From NCBI GenBank assembly GCA_040381535.1, contig JBEIHF010000004.1, positions 28,139 to 92,138 on the forward strand: DNA of 64,000 nt, written 5' to 3'. The first letter of the stretch is position 1. Every line of letters starts with the position of its first letter. Made by a program: the position numbers and the translations under genes. Shown in pieces: positions 41,929 through 50,027 of the stretch. The notes under the pieces are model-generated. The model was given only the letters and a program-made list of their open reading frames with translations, made no database searches and was not told the origin of the DNA. Source of the stretch: Micavibrio_A sp040381535. GTDB taxonomy: Bacteria; Pseudomonadota; Alphaproteobacteria; Micavibrionales; Micavibrionaceae.

Positions 41929-42819
41929 CTATTGGGGGCTCGGAACGGGTGTTGCGTCCGTATTGGCGGCCGTCTGAAGGTCCGCAATCAGGCCATCGGT
42001 GTCTTTGGCGCGGCCCCTGATTATTTTTACCTCACCGGTTTTGTCGCGGTAGATGGTCAAAGGCGTGACATTGAATTTCCAAGCGTTCATAAGAGCCATG
42101 TTCTTTTGAACGGCCTGCGTGGAGACACCCTCCTTGGCGGGAAGCGCGTCTTTATCCCCGTCGAGATATTTCATATAGCGCTCTTCCGCATCAGGCGCGG
42201 CCAGAAGGAAAGAGGCTTGCGCCAAAGAGCCGTCCTGAAAGCCAACGGGAATGATGCGTACCTGAACCACGCCCTTGCTGATCAAGTCCTTTTTGCGCAG
42301 ATCATCCAAGAAAGCATGGCAGTGCGCGCAGTTCGGATCCACAAAGCTATAGATCGCGGGCGCGGATTCATTGCCCAGCTTGATCCAATTGCTGTTTTGA
42401 ACATCGGCGAACATGCGTTCCGCCGGTGTTTTCAACTCCATATTGTCGGTGACGCTTTCGCCGATTTTGACTTCGTTTTCGGGCTTGGGTTTATCGACCG
42501 CAAGAAGATCGAGAACATCGCCGCTCTGTGCCTGCAGGGCACTTACTTGTTCAATGGTGATGGGCTTTCCATCGGAACCAAACATCAGGCCTGTGACAAA
42601 AGCTTTTTTGTCCTGCGTGATATAATAATATTGTTCCTGACCTTGATAAATCGCGATCCAGCCTTCCATGCCGTGTTCGTTGCCAAGATAGCGCATCTGC
42701 GCCCCGCGCTCCGAGAGTAACTGCAGCGCTTGGGGTATTTCGGGAATGGTGGTTTCTTTTTGCGCGAAGGCGGACGGCGTGAAAATCATGAGGGCGGCAA
42801 GAAGGGCAAGAAAGCGCAT
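41929..42819 (-). CDS. DsbC/DsbG-like thiol:disulfide interchange protein
   Basis: 296 residues. Signal peptide (FLALLAALMIFTPSAFAQ), an N-terminal dimerisation-type region (about 30-105), and a thioredoxin-fold domain with the active site CAHC (Cys164, Cys167) in YSFVDPNCAHCHAFLDDL. A cis-Pro region is near NVTPLTIYRD. It is periplasmic. First in the minus-strand dotDCB block and near several cysteine-rich exported secretion proteins, so it may be the isomerase for them; conjugation loci of IncI type also carry Dsb-like genes (known). Confidence 0.88.
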   Translation of the reverse strand: MRFLALLAALMIFTPSAFAQKETTIPEIPQALQLLSERGAQMRYLGNEHGMEGWIAIYQGQEQYYYITQDKKAFVTGLMFGSDGKPITIEQVSALQAQSGDVLDLLAVDKPKPENEVKIGESVTDNMELKTPAERMFADVQNSNWIKLGNESAPAIYSFVDPNCAHCHAFLDDLRKKDLISKGVVQVRIIPVGFQDGSLAQASFLLAAPDAEERYMKYLDGDKDALPAKEGVSTQAVQKNMALMNAWKFNVTPLTIYRDKTGEVKIIRGRAKDTDGLIADLQTAANTDATPVPSPQ

Positions 42820-42903
42820 GGGAATATCCTTTGTGGGCCAGAATTCTTTATGAATCTATCGTACGCCAGTGCCTTCGGAAAGATCAAAATTGGGAAGAAG
42901 CGT

Positions 42904-44127
42904 CTATAAAAACAGCGTAATGATGCCCGTATAGCCATAAAGACGGTTGCCCATGATTTCCCCGCTGCCGTAAAAACCCGCAACGGGCACATTGCCCAGA
43001 ATTTCACGGATGAGCGCCATTTCGCCTCCGGTTTTGTTATCGTCCGCAAACGATACTTCGGTGCGGGCAACACACGTTACATAGATCGCGGCTTTAGGCG
43101 TAAACTCCCCGCGTTCATGCATGATGCGTTTGCGCAAGGCTACCAGCGTTTGCGAAAGATCGCTGCGCACCGTTTCATTGTCCCGATGCACAAACAGGAT
43201 TTTTTGCCCGTCTTCTAAAAATTCTGACACCGCCATGTTGCCCGTTTCGGGATCGATCGCCATGATGTTGCGGACCATGAAATCATTCTGGTCAGAACCA
43301 GCGACGGGGAATGCAACATGCGCGGTTCCTTGCAATAATTGCGTGAGGTTTTCGGGAAGCGGATTGCCCTTCATGATCGCTTCTTCGGCGTTATAACCCA
43401 GACGCTCCTGAGCGAATCTGCGCATGTCTTCCCCGAAAACATCGAACGGTGTTTTGCTGTCGAGATATGCAATTACATGGTCGCCCGCTTTTGATATTTC
43501 ATGCAAAGGACCCATGGGAATACAACCCTGCGACAGTGAGGTTGCCACTTGAATATCCTGCGAGAAGATAAATCCACTGATCCCACCCGCATGCGCATCG
43601 TGCGAAAACAAAACAGGTTCTTTTTGTGAAGACGCCATGCCGCCCGTTAAAAAACCGCCGACCAGAACATCTATTTCTCCGAGTGCCTGCGCGGGATATT
43701 TGTCGACCAGCGGATCGACATGGGCGATGACCAGCATTGGATCGTTTTTATTAAGCCACGGCTCAAGATCCTTGTGCAATTGTTTGAAATTCGGACCGCA
43801 CGCGGAGAACCCGTGAAAAGATGACGCCGGCACTTCGCCGATTAAAACGCTTATCGCGGGGACGTCCACGAACTCTTCGCCCACACCGCATACGCCTATG
43901 GCGCTGCAACCAGTCCAATGATAGATGCCCGTTACGGATTTGAACAGTGTGATAATACTGGATGCGTCCTCAACCAAAGGATCGGTAATATAAAGAAATC
44001 CGATATTTGGTTTGAACCCGTCGGTTTTCATGGCGACGATATCCTCGAGCACTTTTTTGGAAATATCGCGCCAATTTTCGCCTTTATGGGCGGTGCTGAC
44101 GAACTTTGTAGAGGCTATCGCGTTCAT
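42904..44127 (-). CDS. FIST domain sensory protein
   Basis: 407 residues. FIST_N (about 10-200: HWTGCSAIGVCG, PAISVLIGEVPASSF, VLVGGFLTGGMAS) and FIST_C (about 220-395: SQGCIPMGPLHEISKAGDHV and AIYVTCVARTE, GFYGSGEIMG) are in order. FIST domains bind small ligands such as amino acids and are usually fused to or near signalling proteins; here it stands alone. It is divergent from lemA with a 109 bp gap. Confidence 0.88.
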   Translation of the reverse strand: MNAIASTKFVSTAHKGENWRDISKKVLEDIVAMKTDGFKPNIGFLYITDPLVEDASSIITLFKSVTGIYHWTGCSAIGVCGVGEEFVDVPAISVLIGEVPASSFHGFSACGPNFKQLHKDLEPWLNKNDPMLVIAHVDPLVDKYPAQALGEIDVLVGGFLTGGMASSQKEPVLFSHDAHAGGISGFIFSQDIQVATSLSQGCIPMGPLHEISKAGDHVIAYLDSKTPFDVFGEDMRRFAQERLGYNAEEAIMKGNPLPENLTQLLQGTAHVAFPVAGSDQNDFMVRNIMAIDPETGNMAVSEFLEDGQKILFVHRDNETVRSDLSQTLVALRKRIMHERGEFTPKAAIYVTCVARTEVSFADDNKTGGEMALIREILGNVPVAGFYGSGEIMGNRLYGYTGIITLFL

Positions 44128-44236
44128 GATAACAGTATAGGCCTTAATTACGGCTCTTCAATGACCTATTGCGCCCATAATTTTTCTGCTATTATTTTTG
44201 TGCGATTGCACATTATTTATTAAGATAGGATACGCG

Positions 44237-44812
44237 ATGGACAATTTTATCAATCTTCTCATCTTCCCGATCGGCCCCATTCTTTTGCTCATATGGGGAA
44301 TCGTGCTGTTCAACAAATTGGTGTTCCTGAGCCAGAACCGCAAAAACGCTTTTTCCGACATCGACGTCCAGCTCAAACAGCGTCTCGATCTCGTGCCTGC
44401 TTTGGTTGAATCCGTAAAAGGTTATGCCGCCCACGAAAAAACGGTATTTGAAAACGTAACAGCCGCGCGTGCGGGTGTTGCCTCATCATCGGGCAATATG
44501 GATGACCGCATCAAGGCCGAACAAAAACTCGGCATGGCACTTGCCAGCCTGTATGCCGTTGCCGAAAATTATCCCGCGTTGAAGGCCGACCAGAATTTTG
44601 CACAATTGATGTCCGAGCTTTCCGACATCGAAAACAAGATCGCCGCTGCGCGCCGTTTCTTCAACAACGCGACAAGTCAGTACAACACGGCGACGGAACA
44701 ATTCCCGTCGGTCATTCTCGCCAAACTGTTCCGCTTTACTTCCGAGCAGTTCTACGAAGATACGTCAATGCCGCGCGCGGCATTGGAAACCGCGCCGAGC
44801 GTGAAGTTCTAG
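44237..44812 (+). CDS. lemA: LemA family protein
   Basis: 191 residues. N-terminal membrane helix (IGPILLLIWGIVLFNKLVFL), then the LemA helical bundle: SQNRKNAFSDIDVQLKQRLD (key residues), LVPALVESVKGYAAHE, AENYPALKADQNFAQLMSEL and ARRFFNNATSQYN. The start at 44237 has AGGA upstream. It is 9 bp before an M48 protease gene, a very common pair. Function uncertain. Confidence 0.92.
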   Translation: MDNFINLLIFPIGPILLLIWGIVLFNKLVFLSQNRKNAFSDIDVQLKQRLDLVPALVESVKGYAAHEKTVFENVTAARAGVASSSGNMDDRIKAEQKLGMALASLYAVAENYPALKADQNFAQLMSELSDIENKIAAARRFFNNATSQYNTATEQFPSVILAKLFRFTSEQFYEDTSMPRAALETAPSVKF

Positions 44813-44821
44813 GAGAAACGT

Positions 44822-45919
44822 GTGAGCGACCCCCGCCCCATCAAAGGGCTGCATGCCTCTATCTGGGACAACAACATAAAATCCATACTGCTGCTGTGCG
44901 CCTATCCGTTCATTCTTGCGGGCGTGGTATTGGCGTCCCTGATCGCACTCTCTTTCTTTTCAAACAACCATCGTCCCATGGAAATGCATGTCGATCATGC
45001 TATGGGGCTTTTATACCAATGGTGGCCGATCATATTGGGTGTGGTCGGCGTCTGGTTCGTTATCGCCTATTTCTTCCAAGGGATGATGATCCGCGCCATG
45101 TCGCATTCGCATCCCGTGACGAGGAAGGAAGAGCCCGATCTTTACAACCTCGTTGAGAATATGTGCATTGCCACGGGTACGCCCATGCCGCGGCTGGAGA
45201 TCATAGAAAGCCACGCCAGAAATGCATTCGCCAGCGGCATCAACCAGCAGACTTACTGTATTACGGTGACGCGCGGATTGATGCAATCCTTGTCCAAAGA
45301 CGAACTCGAAGGCGTTCTTGCCCACGAGCTCACGCACATCCTCAATCGCGATGTCCGCCTGATGATGGTGTGCGTGGTTTTCACGGGGATGCTCGGCATC
45401 GCCTGTCAGTTGCTGTGGAGCAATCTGCGCTACAATCTTTACATCCCGCGCCGGTCCAGCGGCAGCGGCAAAGGCGGCGGGATGTGGGTTGTACTGATCG
45501 CGGTGATGGTTATTTTGTGGATCGGGTATATGGCGACCCTGCTGGCGCGCTTTGCGATTTCCCGCACGCGTGAATATATGGCCGATGCGGGAGCTGTCGC
45601 CATCACCAAAAACCCCGATGCGATGATGCGGGCCTTGATCCGCATCTCCGGCGCGGCGGATATTCCCAAAGCTCCCGCCGATATCAAGGCGATGTGTTTT
45701 GAAAATGCGCGGCCCTTTTTAGGTTTCTTTGCAACGCACCCGCCGATTGCCTTGCGCGTTCAGGCGATCGCGGATTATTCCGCCCTTCCCGTTCCCAATA
45801 TCAAACCGAAAATCTCCGCATCCGACGAAGAGGCGTTCGGCCGCCCCGCCCCGCCGCGGGAAAATTGGACCACGCGCCAGCGCTTCAAGGAGCGCCGTCC
45901 CTCCAACCCATGGCAATAA
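44822..45919 (+). CDS. M48 family metalloprotease (HtpX-like)
   Basis: 365 residues. GTG start preceded by AGGAGA. Two N-terminal membrane helices (about 20-40 and 60-80), the zinc site HELTH (His168, Glu169, His172) in GVLAHELTHILNRDVR, and two more helices. A downstream RTREYMADAGAV holds the third zinc ligand (Glu). The active site faces the cytoplasm in HtpX relatives, which cleave damaged membrane proteins. The C-terminus is Pro/Arg-rich. Co-transcribed with lemA. Confidence 0.93.
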   Translation: MSDPRPIKGLHASIWDNNIKSILLLCAYPFILAGVVLASLIALSFFSNNHRPMEMHVDHAMGLLYQWWPIILGVVGVWFVIAYFFQGMMIRAMSHSHPVTRKEEPDLYNLVENMCIATGTPMPRLEIIESHARNAFASGINQQTYCITVTRGLMQSLSKDELEGVLAHELTHILNRDVRLMMVCVVFTGMLGIACQLLWSNLRYNLYIPRRSSGSGKGGGMWVVLIAVMVILWIGYMATLLARFAISRTREYMADAGAVAITKNPDAMMRALIRISGAADIPKAPADIKAMCFENARPFLGFFATHPPIALRVQAIADYSALPVPNIKPKISASDEEAFGRPAPPRENWTTRQRFKERRPSNPWQ

Positions 45920-46034
45920 TTATGAGAATCGGCGTTATGCCGCTTTTACGCGTCTTTCTCTTGGAAATGTGGTAAAATAGCACTATATTCTAGCCATGTG
46001 ATTTTCACAGTCTTAACCTAGGAGAGCAAAGACA

Positions 46035-46760
46035 ATGTCTAACAATTTCGGCTATCAACAACCATCCGTTTCACGCGCAGGCGCCAATGTGGATGCGGGT
46101 CTGAAAGCCCACATGCTAAGCGTTTACAACCGCATGACCGCGGGCGTGTTCATCACGGGCCTTACGGCCTGGCTGGTATCCAGCAGCCCGGCGCTGATGA
46201 ACTTTTTCCTCGGCGGTCCGCAGATGTATATCGTCATCTTTGCGCCTCTGGCGGTTCTGTGGTTCGGCTTCCGTCCCGAGCGCATGTCCCCAAACCAACT
46301 GATGGCTTCGTTCGGTGTGCTGTCGGTTCTTTATGGGATCAGCTTCGCAGCGATATTCATGATCTATACCCAAGCCAGCATCGCTCAGGCCTTCTTCATG
46401 GCGACGGCGCTGTTTGCAGGGCTTAGCATCTTTGGCTATGTGACAAAGAAAAACCTTGATGCACTGGGCACGTTCGCCATCATGGGCATCATGGGTGTGT
46501 TCATTGTATCCATCGGTACTATGGTCGCTGGCATGTTCGGTGTTGAAACCAGCATGATGCAAACGGTCATTTCCGCCGTCGGTCTTTTAGCGTTCGCAGG
46601 CCTTACCGCCTACCGCACGCAAACGATGAAGGAGATGTATCACGCTTCCCACGGCGCGGATGCCAATTCGCGCATGGCATGGGCGGCAGCGCTTGACCTC
46701 TACATCAGCTTCATAGCGATGTTCCAGTACATTTTGCACCTGCTCGGTAACCGCAACTAA
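46035..46760 (+). CDS. Bax inhibitor-1 / YccA family membrane protein
   Basis: 241 residues, seven hydrophobic segments. Family motifs: NRMTAGVFITGLTAWLVSSS, YGISFAAIFMIYT and the C-terminal ALDLYISFIAMFQYILHLLG (conserved Asp-Leu-Tyr region). AGGAG precedes the ATG. Related to YccA/YbhL, proposed to modulate the FtsH protease or act as Ca2+ leak channels. It has its own terminator after it. Confidence 0.93.
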   Translation: MSNNFGYQQPSVSRAGANVDAGLKAHMLSVYNRMTAGVFITGLTAWLVSSSPALMNFFLGGPQMYIVIFAPLAVLWFGFRPERMSPNQLMASFGVLSVLYGISFAAIFMIYTQASIAQAFFMATALFAGLSIFGYVTKKNLDALGTFAIMGIMGVFIVSIGTMVAGMFGVETSMMQTVISAVGLLAFAGLTAYRTQTMKEMYHASHGADANSRMAWAAALDLYISFIAMFQYILHLLGNRN

Positions 46761-46803
46761 TCGTGCATCACACAATGTAGGGTTGCCTACCATAAAAATC
46801 ACT

Positions 46804-46838
46804 AAAACCCGCGTGGAAATAATCCTCGCGGGTTTTTT
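46804..46838 (+). terminator. Rho-independent terminator
   Basis: Stem AAAACCCGCG / CGCGGGTTTT with a 13-nt loop, then further T residues. It ends the Bax-inhibitor-1 family gene. Confidence 0.88.
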
Positions 46839-47291
46839 AACCTTTTAGATATTCTTTTGTATTAGATTTTAGAAACCGGATGCAAAAGTAGAACTAAAAT
46901 TATAAGTTGTAATCTGGTCGCAAAGCGAAACAAGCATTATCACAATCTCAATGCTTTTTGATTCCTTGTGCCAGAGGAAAGCCTGAGCATCGATATACCC
47001 GAACCTTCTTCCATTAAAAGCATCTTTGGTTTCTTCGGATATATCGCCTTTGCGGAAGGTGGGGCGTTCCGCCATCGAAACAGCGATTGCGGTGTGCGAC
47101 GTAAATATACCTTCGCACCGATGCCTTGCTCGAAATCTCGCCTTCCACGATCTACCGCAAAAAAAATGCTCTGGGACAAATATCCGATGGGGCCAGCCCC
47201 GAAAGATTCCGCGCACTTTTAAAGGGTTGACCCACACCCCTTCGCACTCCTAGATTGGGTCAACCCCACATATCAGGAGAAAATCACGGGC
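46839..47291. other. 453 bp gap with overlapping weak ORFs
   Basis: Frames of 60-120 codons are open on both strands (about 46870-47250), but none has a good ribosome site or a family I recognise, and they lie over one another. It may be a decayed gene. An 11 bp inverted repeat near its right end is listed separately. Confidence 0.4.
47224..47266. repeat. 11 bp perfect inverted repeat upstream of mscL
   Basis: GGGTTGACCCA at 47224-47234 is the exact inverse of TGGGTCAACCC at 47256-47266, with 21 bases between. It lies 25 bp before the mscL start and has no T run, so it is more likely a leader structure or operator than a terminator. A related GGTCAACCCCC occurs at about 47970. Confidence 0.6.
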
Positions 47292-47696
47292 ATGATCAAC
47301 GAATTCAAGAATTTCATCGCGCGCGGCAACGTGTTCGATATGGCCGTCGGTATCATCATCGGCGCGTCCTTTACCACCATAGTCAATTCTCTGGTCGGTG
47401 ACCTGATCATGCCGATTATCGGCGTTATTACATCGGGCGTTGATTTCTCGGACCTTTTCATCGCGCTCGATGGCAATGACTACGCCACCGTGGCCGCCGC
47501 CAAAACAGCCGGCGCCGCCGTGATCTCGTACGGCGTGTTTATCAACGCGGTTATTAACTTCCTGATCGTGGCCTTTGTGATTTTCATGCTGGTCAAACAG
47601 GTCAACCGCCTTAAAAAAGAAGAGGCCGCTGCCCCCGCCGCACCTCCCGCCGATGTCCTGCTCCTTACGGAAATCCGTGATCTTTTAAAGAAATAA
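47292..47696 (+). CDS. mscL: Large-conductance mechanosensitive channel
   Basis: 134 residues, normal. It is a homopentameric channel that opens on hypo-osmotic shock. N-terminus INEFKNFIARGNVFDMAVG, first helix VGIIIGASFTTIVNSLVGD, a short periplasmic loop, second helix FINAVINFLIVAFVIFMLVK and a cytoplasmic tail with LLTEIRDLL are as expected. AGGAG is upstream of the ATG. Confidence 0.96.
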   Translation: MINEFKNFIARGNVFDMAVGIIIGASFTTIVNSLVGDLIMPIIGVITSGVDFSDLFIALDGNDYATVAAAKTAGAAVISYGVFINAVINFLIVAFVIFMLVKQVNRLKKEEAAAPAAPPADVLLLTEIRDLLKK

Positions 47697-47805
47697 GCTT
47701 TTCCAAAGCGTTACAAAACGGCCTCTTCAAAACTGGCCGATATTTTACTTGATAATGCGGAGATACTTCCCTATTTTCCCCGCTACCAGACGTCTTTCAC
47801 ATCGT

Positions 47806-47881
<76 letters not shown>

Positions 47882-48199
47882 ATTTCTTCTGAACGGCCTT
47901 TTCACTATCATTTCTTAGCTACTTCTCTGATTTGTTACAGAAGGCAAGGCCGGTGTGCCCTGTGCATACAGGCTGGTCAACCCCCATTTAGAGTCCACCC
48001 TTTATTCATGCGAGTGAGCGGTGCCCTGACCGTCTTCGTCATCTTCATGGTTTTCATGGTGCTTCCCCATGGTTTTTCCTATCGCAAGGGACCAGTATCC
48101 AAAAGCCGATTTTTCTTTGCCCTTTTTCCTTTGCCTTGGCTCCGATAGTGGTAAACTGCATGTCGTCGAAACGTCTTAGATTTTCAGGAATTAACCACT
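47882..48199. other. 318 bp gap after tRNA-Ala
   Basis: No larger gene supported. On the minus strand a 22-codon frame at 48002-48070 (His/Asp/Glu-rich, ATG with AGGA upstream) is noted as a finding only. Confidence 0.4.
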
Positions 48200-48328
48200 A
48201 TGCATAAACTTCTTGCTGTTCTTGTACTAATTATGGTAACTATCTCTGTAACTGGCTGTACCAATACAGCCGAAGGTGCTGGCCGCGATGTCGAAGGTAT
48301 GGGCCAGTGGATGCAAGATACTTTCTAA
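48200..48328 (+). CDS. Entericidin-like small lipoprotein
   Basis: 42 residues. Signal peptide with lipobox VTGC (lipid cysteine Cys20): LLAVLVLIMVTISVTGCTN. The mature 23 residues TNTAEGAGRDVEGMGQWMQD match the entericidin A/B family pattern (NTxxGxGxDxxxxG). Small outer-membrane lipoproteins of unclear role. Found as a short frame; the following gene at 48373 may share its transcript. Confidence 0.85.
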   Translation: MHKLLAVLVLIMVTISVTGCTNTAEGAGRDVEGMGQWMQDTF

Positions 48329-48372
48329 GGGATTAAGGCTCCGGCGCCTCCCTTACTTATAAGGAGCGAAAA

Positions 48373-48711
48373 ATGGTACGTTTTATATTCATCTGCATGG
48401 GCGTAGTGGCCGTGGCCTTGGTCACCTTGGCAGCCCAAGGCATTTATGACGGCATCAAAAGCACCCAAACGAATATCCAAGCCCGCAACGAAGTCTTGGA
48501 AGACGTCGAAGCGGTAGCAGTGGCCGAAACAGGCGACATGACCGCCGAAGAACTGAACGCCATCATGCCGACGGCAGGCGATGGAATCACCGTAGATGCC
48601 AATGACACGTTCCTAGGCGGCTTTACCAATGAAGCACCCCAAGCTCTGAGGGACACACCTGCCACGGAGCCGATGGTTCCCGAAGCCGTGGTCGAAGGAA
48701 TTCCCGACTAA
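48373..48711 (+). CDS. Small bitopic membrane protein, unknown
   Basis: 112 residues, not recognised. One N-terminal helix (FIFICMGVVAVALVTLAAQG) followed by a polar, acidic region rich in Ala, Glu and Asp. AGGAG precedes the ATG. It follows the entericidin-like gene by 44 bp; no function proposed. Confidence 0.7.
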   Translation: MVRFIFICMGVVAVALVTLAAQGIYDGIKSTQTNIQARNEVLEDVEAVAVAETGDMTAEELNAIMPTAGDGITVDANDTFLGGFTNEAPQALRDTPATEPMVPEAVVEGIPD

Positions 48712-48740
48712 ATCTCGTTTAGAGATTTTTTCCACTTGCA

Positions 48741-48761
48741 GCAGCCCGTCATTCGGGCTGC
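48741..48761. repeat. 8 bp inverted repeat (hairpin without T run)
   Basis: GCAGCCCG and CGGGCTGC separated by five bases. It lies between the genes at 48373 and 48771; a terminator lacking a T tract or an RNA-stability hairpin. Confidence 0.4.
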
Positions 48762-48770
48762 AATGCATTC

Positions 48771-50027
48771 ATGAGCACTGCATCCATACCATCCATGTCC
48801 CCGCGCGCGGGATTTTTTTATGTGCTGGGGTTTTTGGCCATGCTAGGCGCGTGCCTTGCCGTGCCGCGCCTTTTGTCTTTCCTGCCTGCCGTGCTGGGTA
48901 TTGCAGGCGTCGCATGGATAAAAATCAAACACGGTGTCTTTCCCGCCTTCGATAAAAAACTCGCGGTTTTTTTCTTTGGCATCGTTGTGTGGGGCGCGCT
49001 CAGCTCATGTTGGGCGATGGATGGCTCATACACGGCGGAACGCGCGATCAAAATCGCTGGTATATTGCTTCCGGCCCTCGCCCTTTTCGCTTCGTCGCAA
49101 TCCTTGCCTGCCCAAATGCCGAACAAAGATCGTCTTGCGGCTATCGCGGTGTATGTCTGTGCTCTGGCAGGCACCATTTTGTTCTTTGAATATTTTTCCA
49201 AATTCTTTTTGACCCGGAGCGTCATCGGCATGAGGCTTGAAGATATGCCCGAAAAGATGCGCAACGGATTCGTCATCAACCGTTCCACCGTGCTCCTGAC
49301 CGCCGCTTCGTTGCCCGCCGCGTTATTAGTTTGGACATCGGGTTTGGAAAAGATCAAAAAAAACATGCTTCTTTGCGTTCTGTTCGTGCCCGTACTTGCC
49401 TGTCTTTGTGTTACGGACAGCCAGACCGCGCAGATCGCGGGCGCACTCGGCATCCTTATGGCGTTCTTTCCGTCGCATCGTAAAAAGGCACGGCGAATTT
49501 TGATGAGCGTAATTCTTGTCATGATGTTCGCGGCGCCGTTTTTAATCAAACCTTCCTATGAAGCCTTCTTCGCCAACACAGATGAAATCGCAAAAGACAG
49601 CTTTATCCAACGGGCCAGCATTCCACACCGTCTGGAAGTCTGGGATTTTGCAACGGACAAAATATTCGAACGCCCTTTATTCGGGCACGGCATGGATTCC
49701 ATGCGCTTCATAAAAGCCGACCATGTGATGAAACATATGAATAGCAATACGGTTATGCATCCGCACAATGCGGTGTTGCAGATATGGCTGGAATTCGGCG
49801 GCGTCGGAATTATAGCGGCGATGGTTTTCGTATTTTTTCTTTTCCAGCGCATAGACGCACTTCCTGCCCTGCAGCAAAGATATTACATGCTGCTCTTTCT
49901 TGTGATGCTCAGTATCTTAACCACGGGCTACGGGTTGTGGCAGGCTTGGCTTTTGGGGATGCTCAACGCAATCACGGCCATGAGTATCATGGCCGTGCGC
50001 ATTAATTCAAAATCTTTGGCTGATTAG
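48771..50027 (+). CDS. O-antigen ligase / polymerase-like membrane protein
   Basis: 418 residues with about ten hydrophobic segments and the Wzy_C/WaaL-type periplasmic loop, recognised by DKIFERPLFGHGMDSMRFIK, HPHNAVLQIWLEFGGVG and a preceding NRSTVLLTAASLPAALLVW. Such proteins join O-antigen or other glycans to the lipid A core in the periplasm; WaaL versus Wzy cannot be told apart here. No good ribosome site is seen before the ATG at 48771; a second ATG at 48795 is possible. Convergent with tpsB, overlapping by 4 bp. Confidence 0.8.
   Translation: MSTASIPSMSPRAGFFYVLGFLAMLGACLAVPRLLSFLPAVLGIAGVAWIKIKHGVFPAFDKKLAVFFFGIVVWGALSSCWAMDGSYTAERAIKIAGILLPALALFASSQSLPAQMPNKDRLAAIAVYVCALAGTILFFEYFSKFFLTRSVIGMRLEDMPEKMRNGFVINRSTVLLTAASLPAALLVWTSGLEKIKKNMLLCVLFVPVLACLCVTDSQTAQIAGALGILMAFFPSHRKKARRILMSVILVMMFAAPFLIKPSYEAFFANTDEIAKDSFIQRASIPHRLEVWDFATDKIFERPLFGHGMDSMRFIKADHVMKHMNSNTVMHPHNAVLQIWLEFGGVGIIAAMVFVFFLFQRIDALPALQQRYYMLLFLVMLSILTTGYGLWQAWLLGMLNAITAMSIMAVRINSKSLAD

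Noticed and set aside
46970..46990. Short resemblance to the GAGGAAAG core of RNase P RNA
   Set aside because: The rest of the conserved RNase P RNA core is not seen downstream.
46869..47237. 122-codon open frame on the minus strand
   Set aside because: No ribosome site or family; overlaps equally plausible frames on the plus strand.
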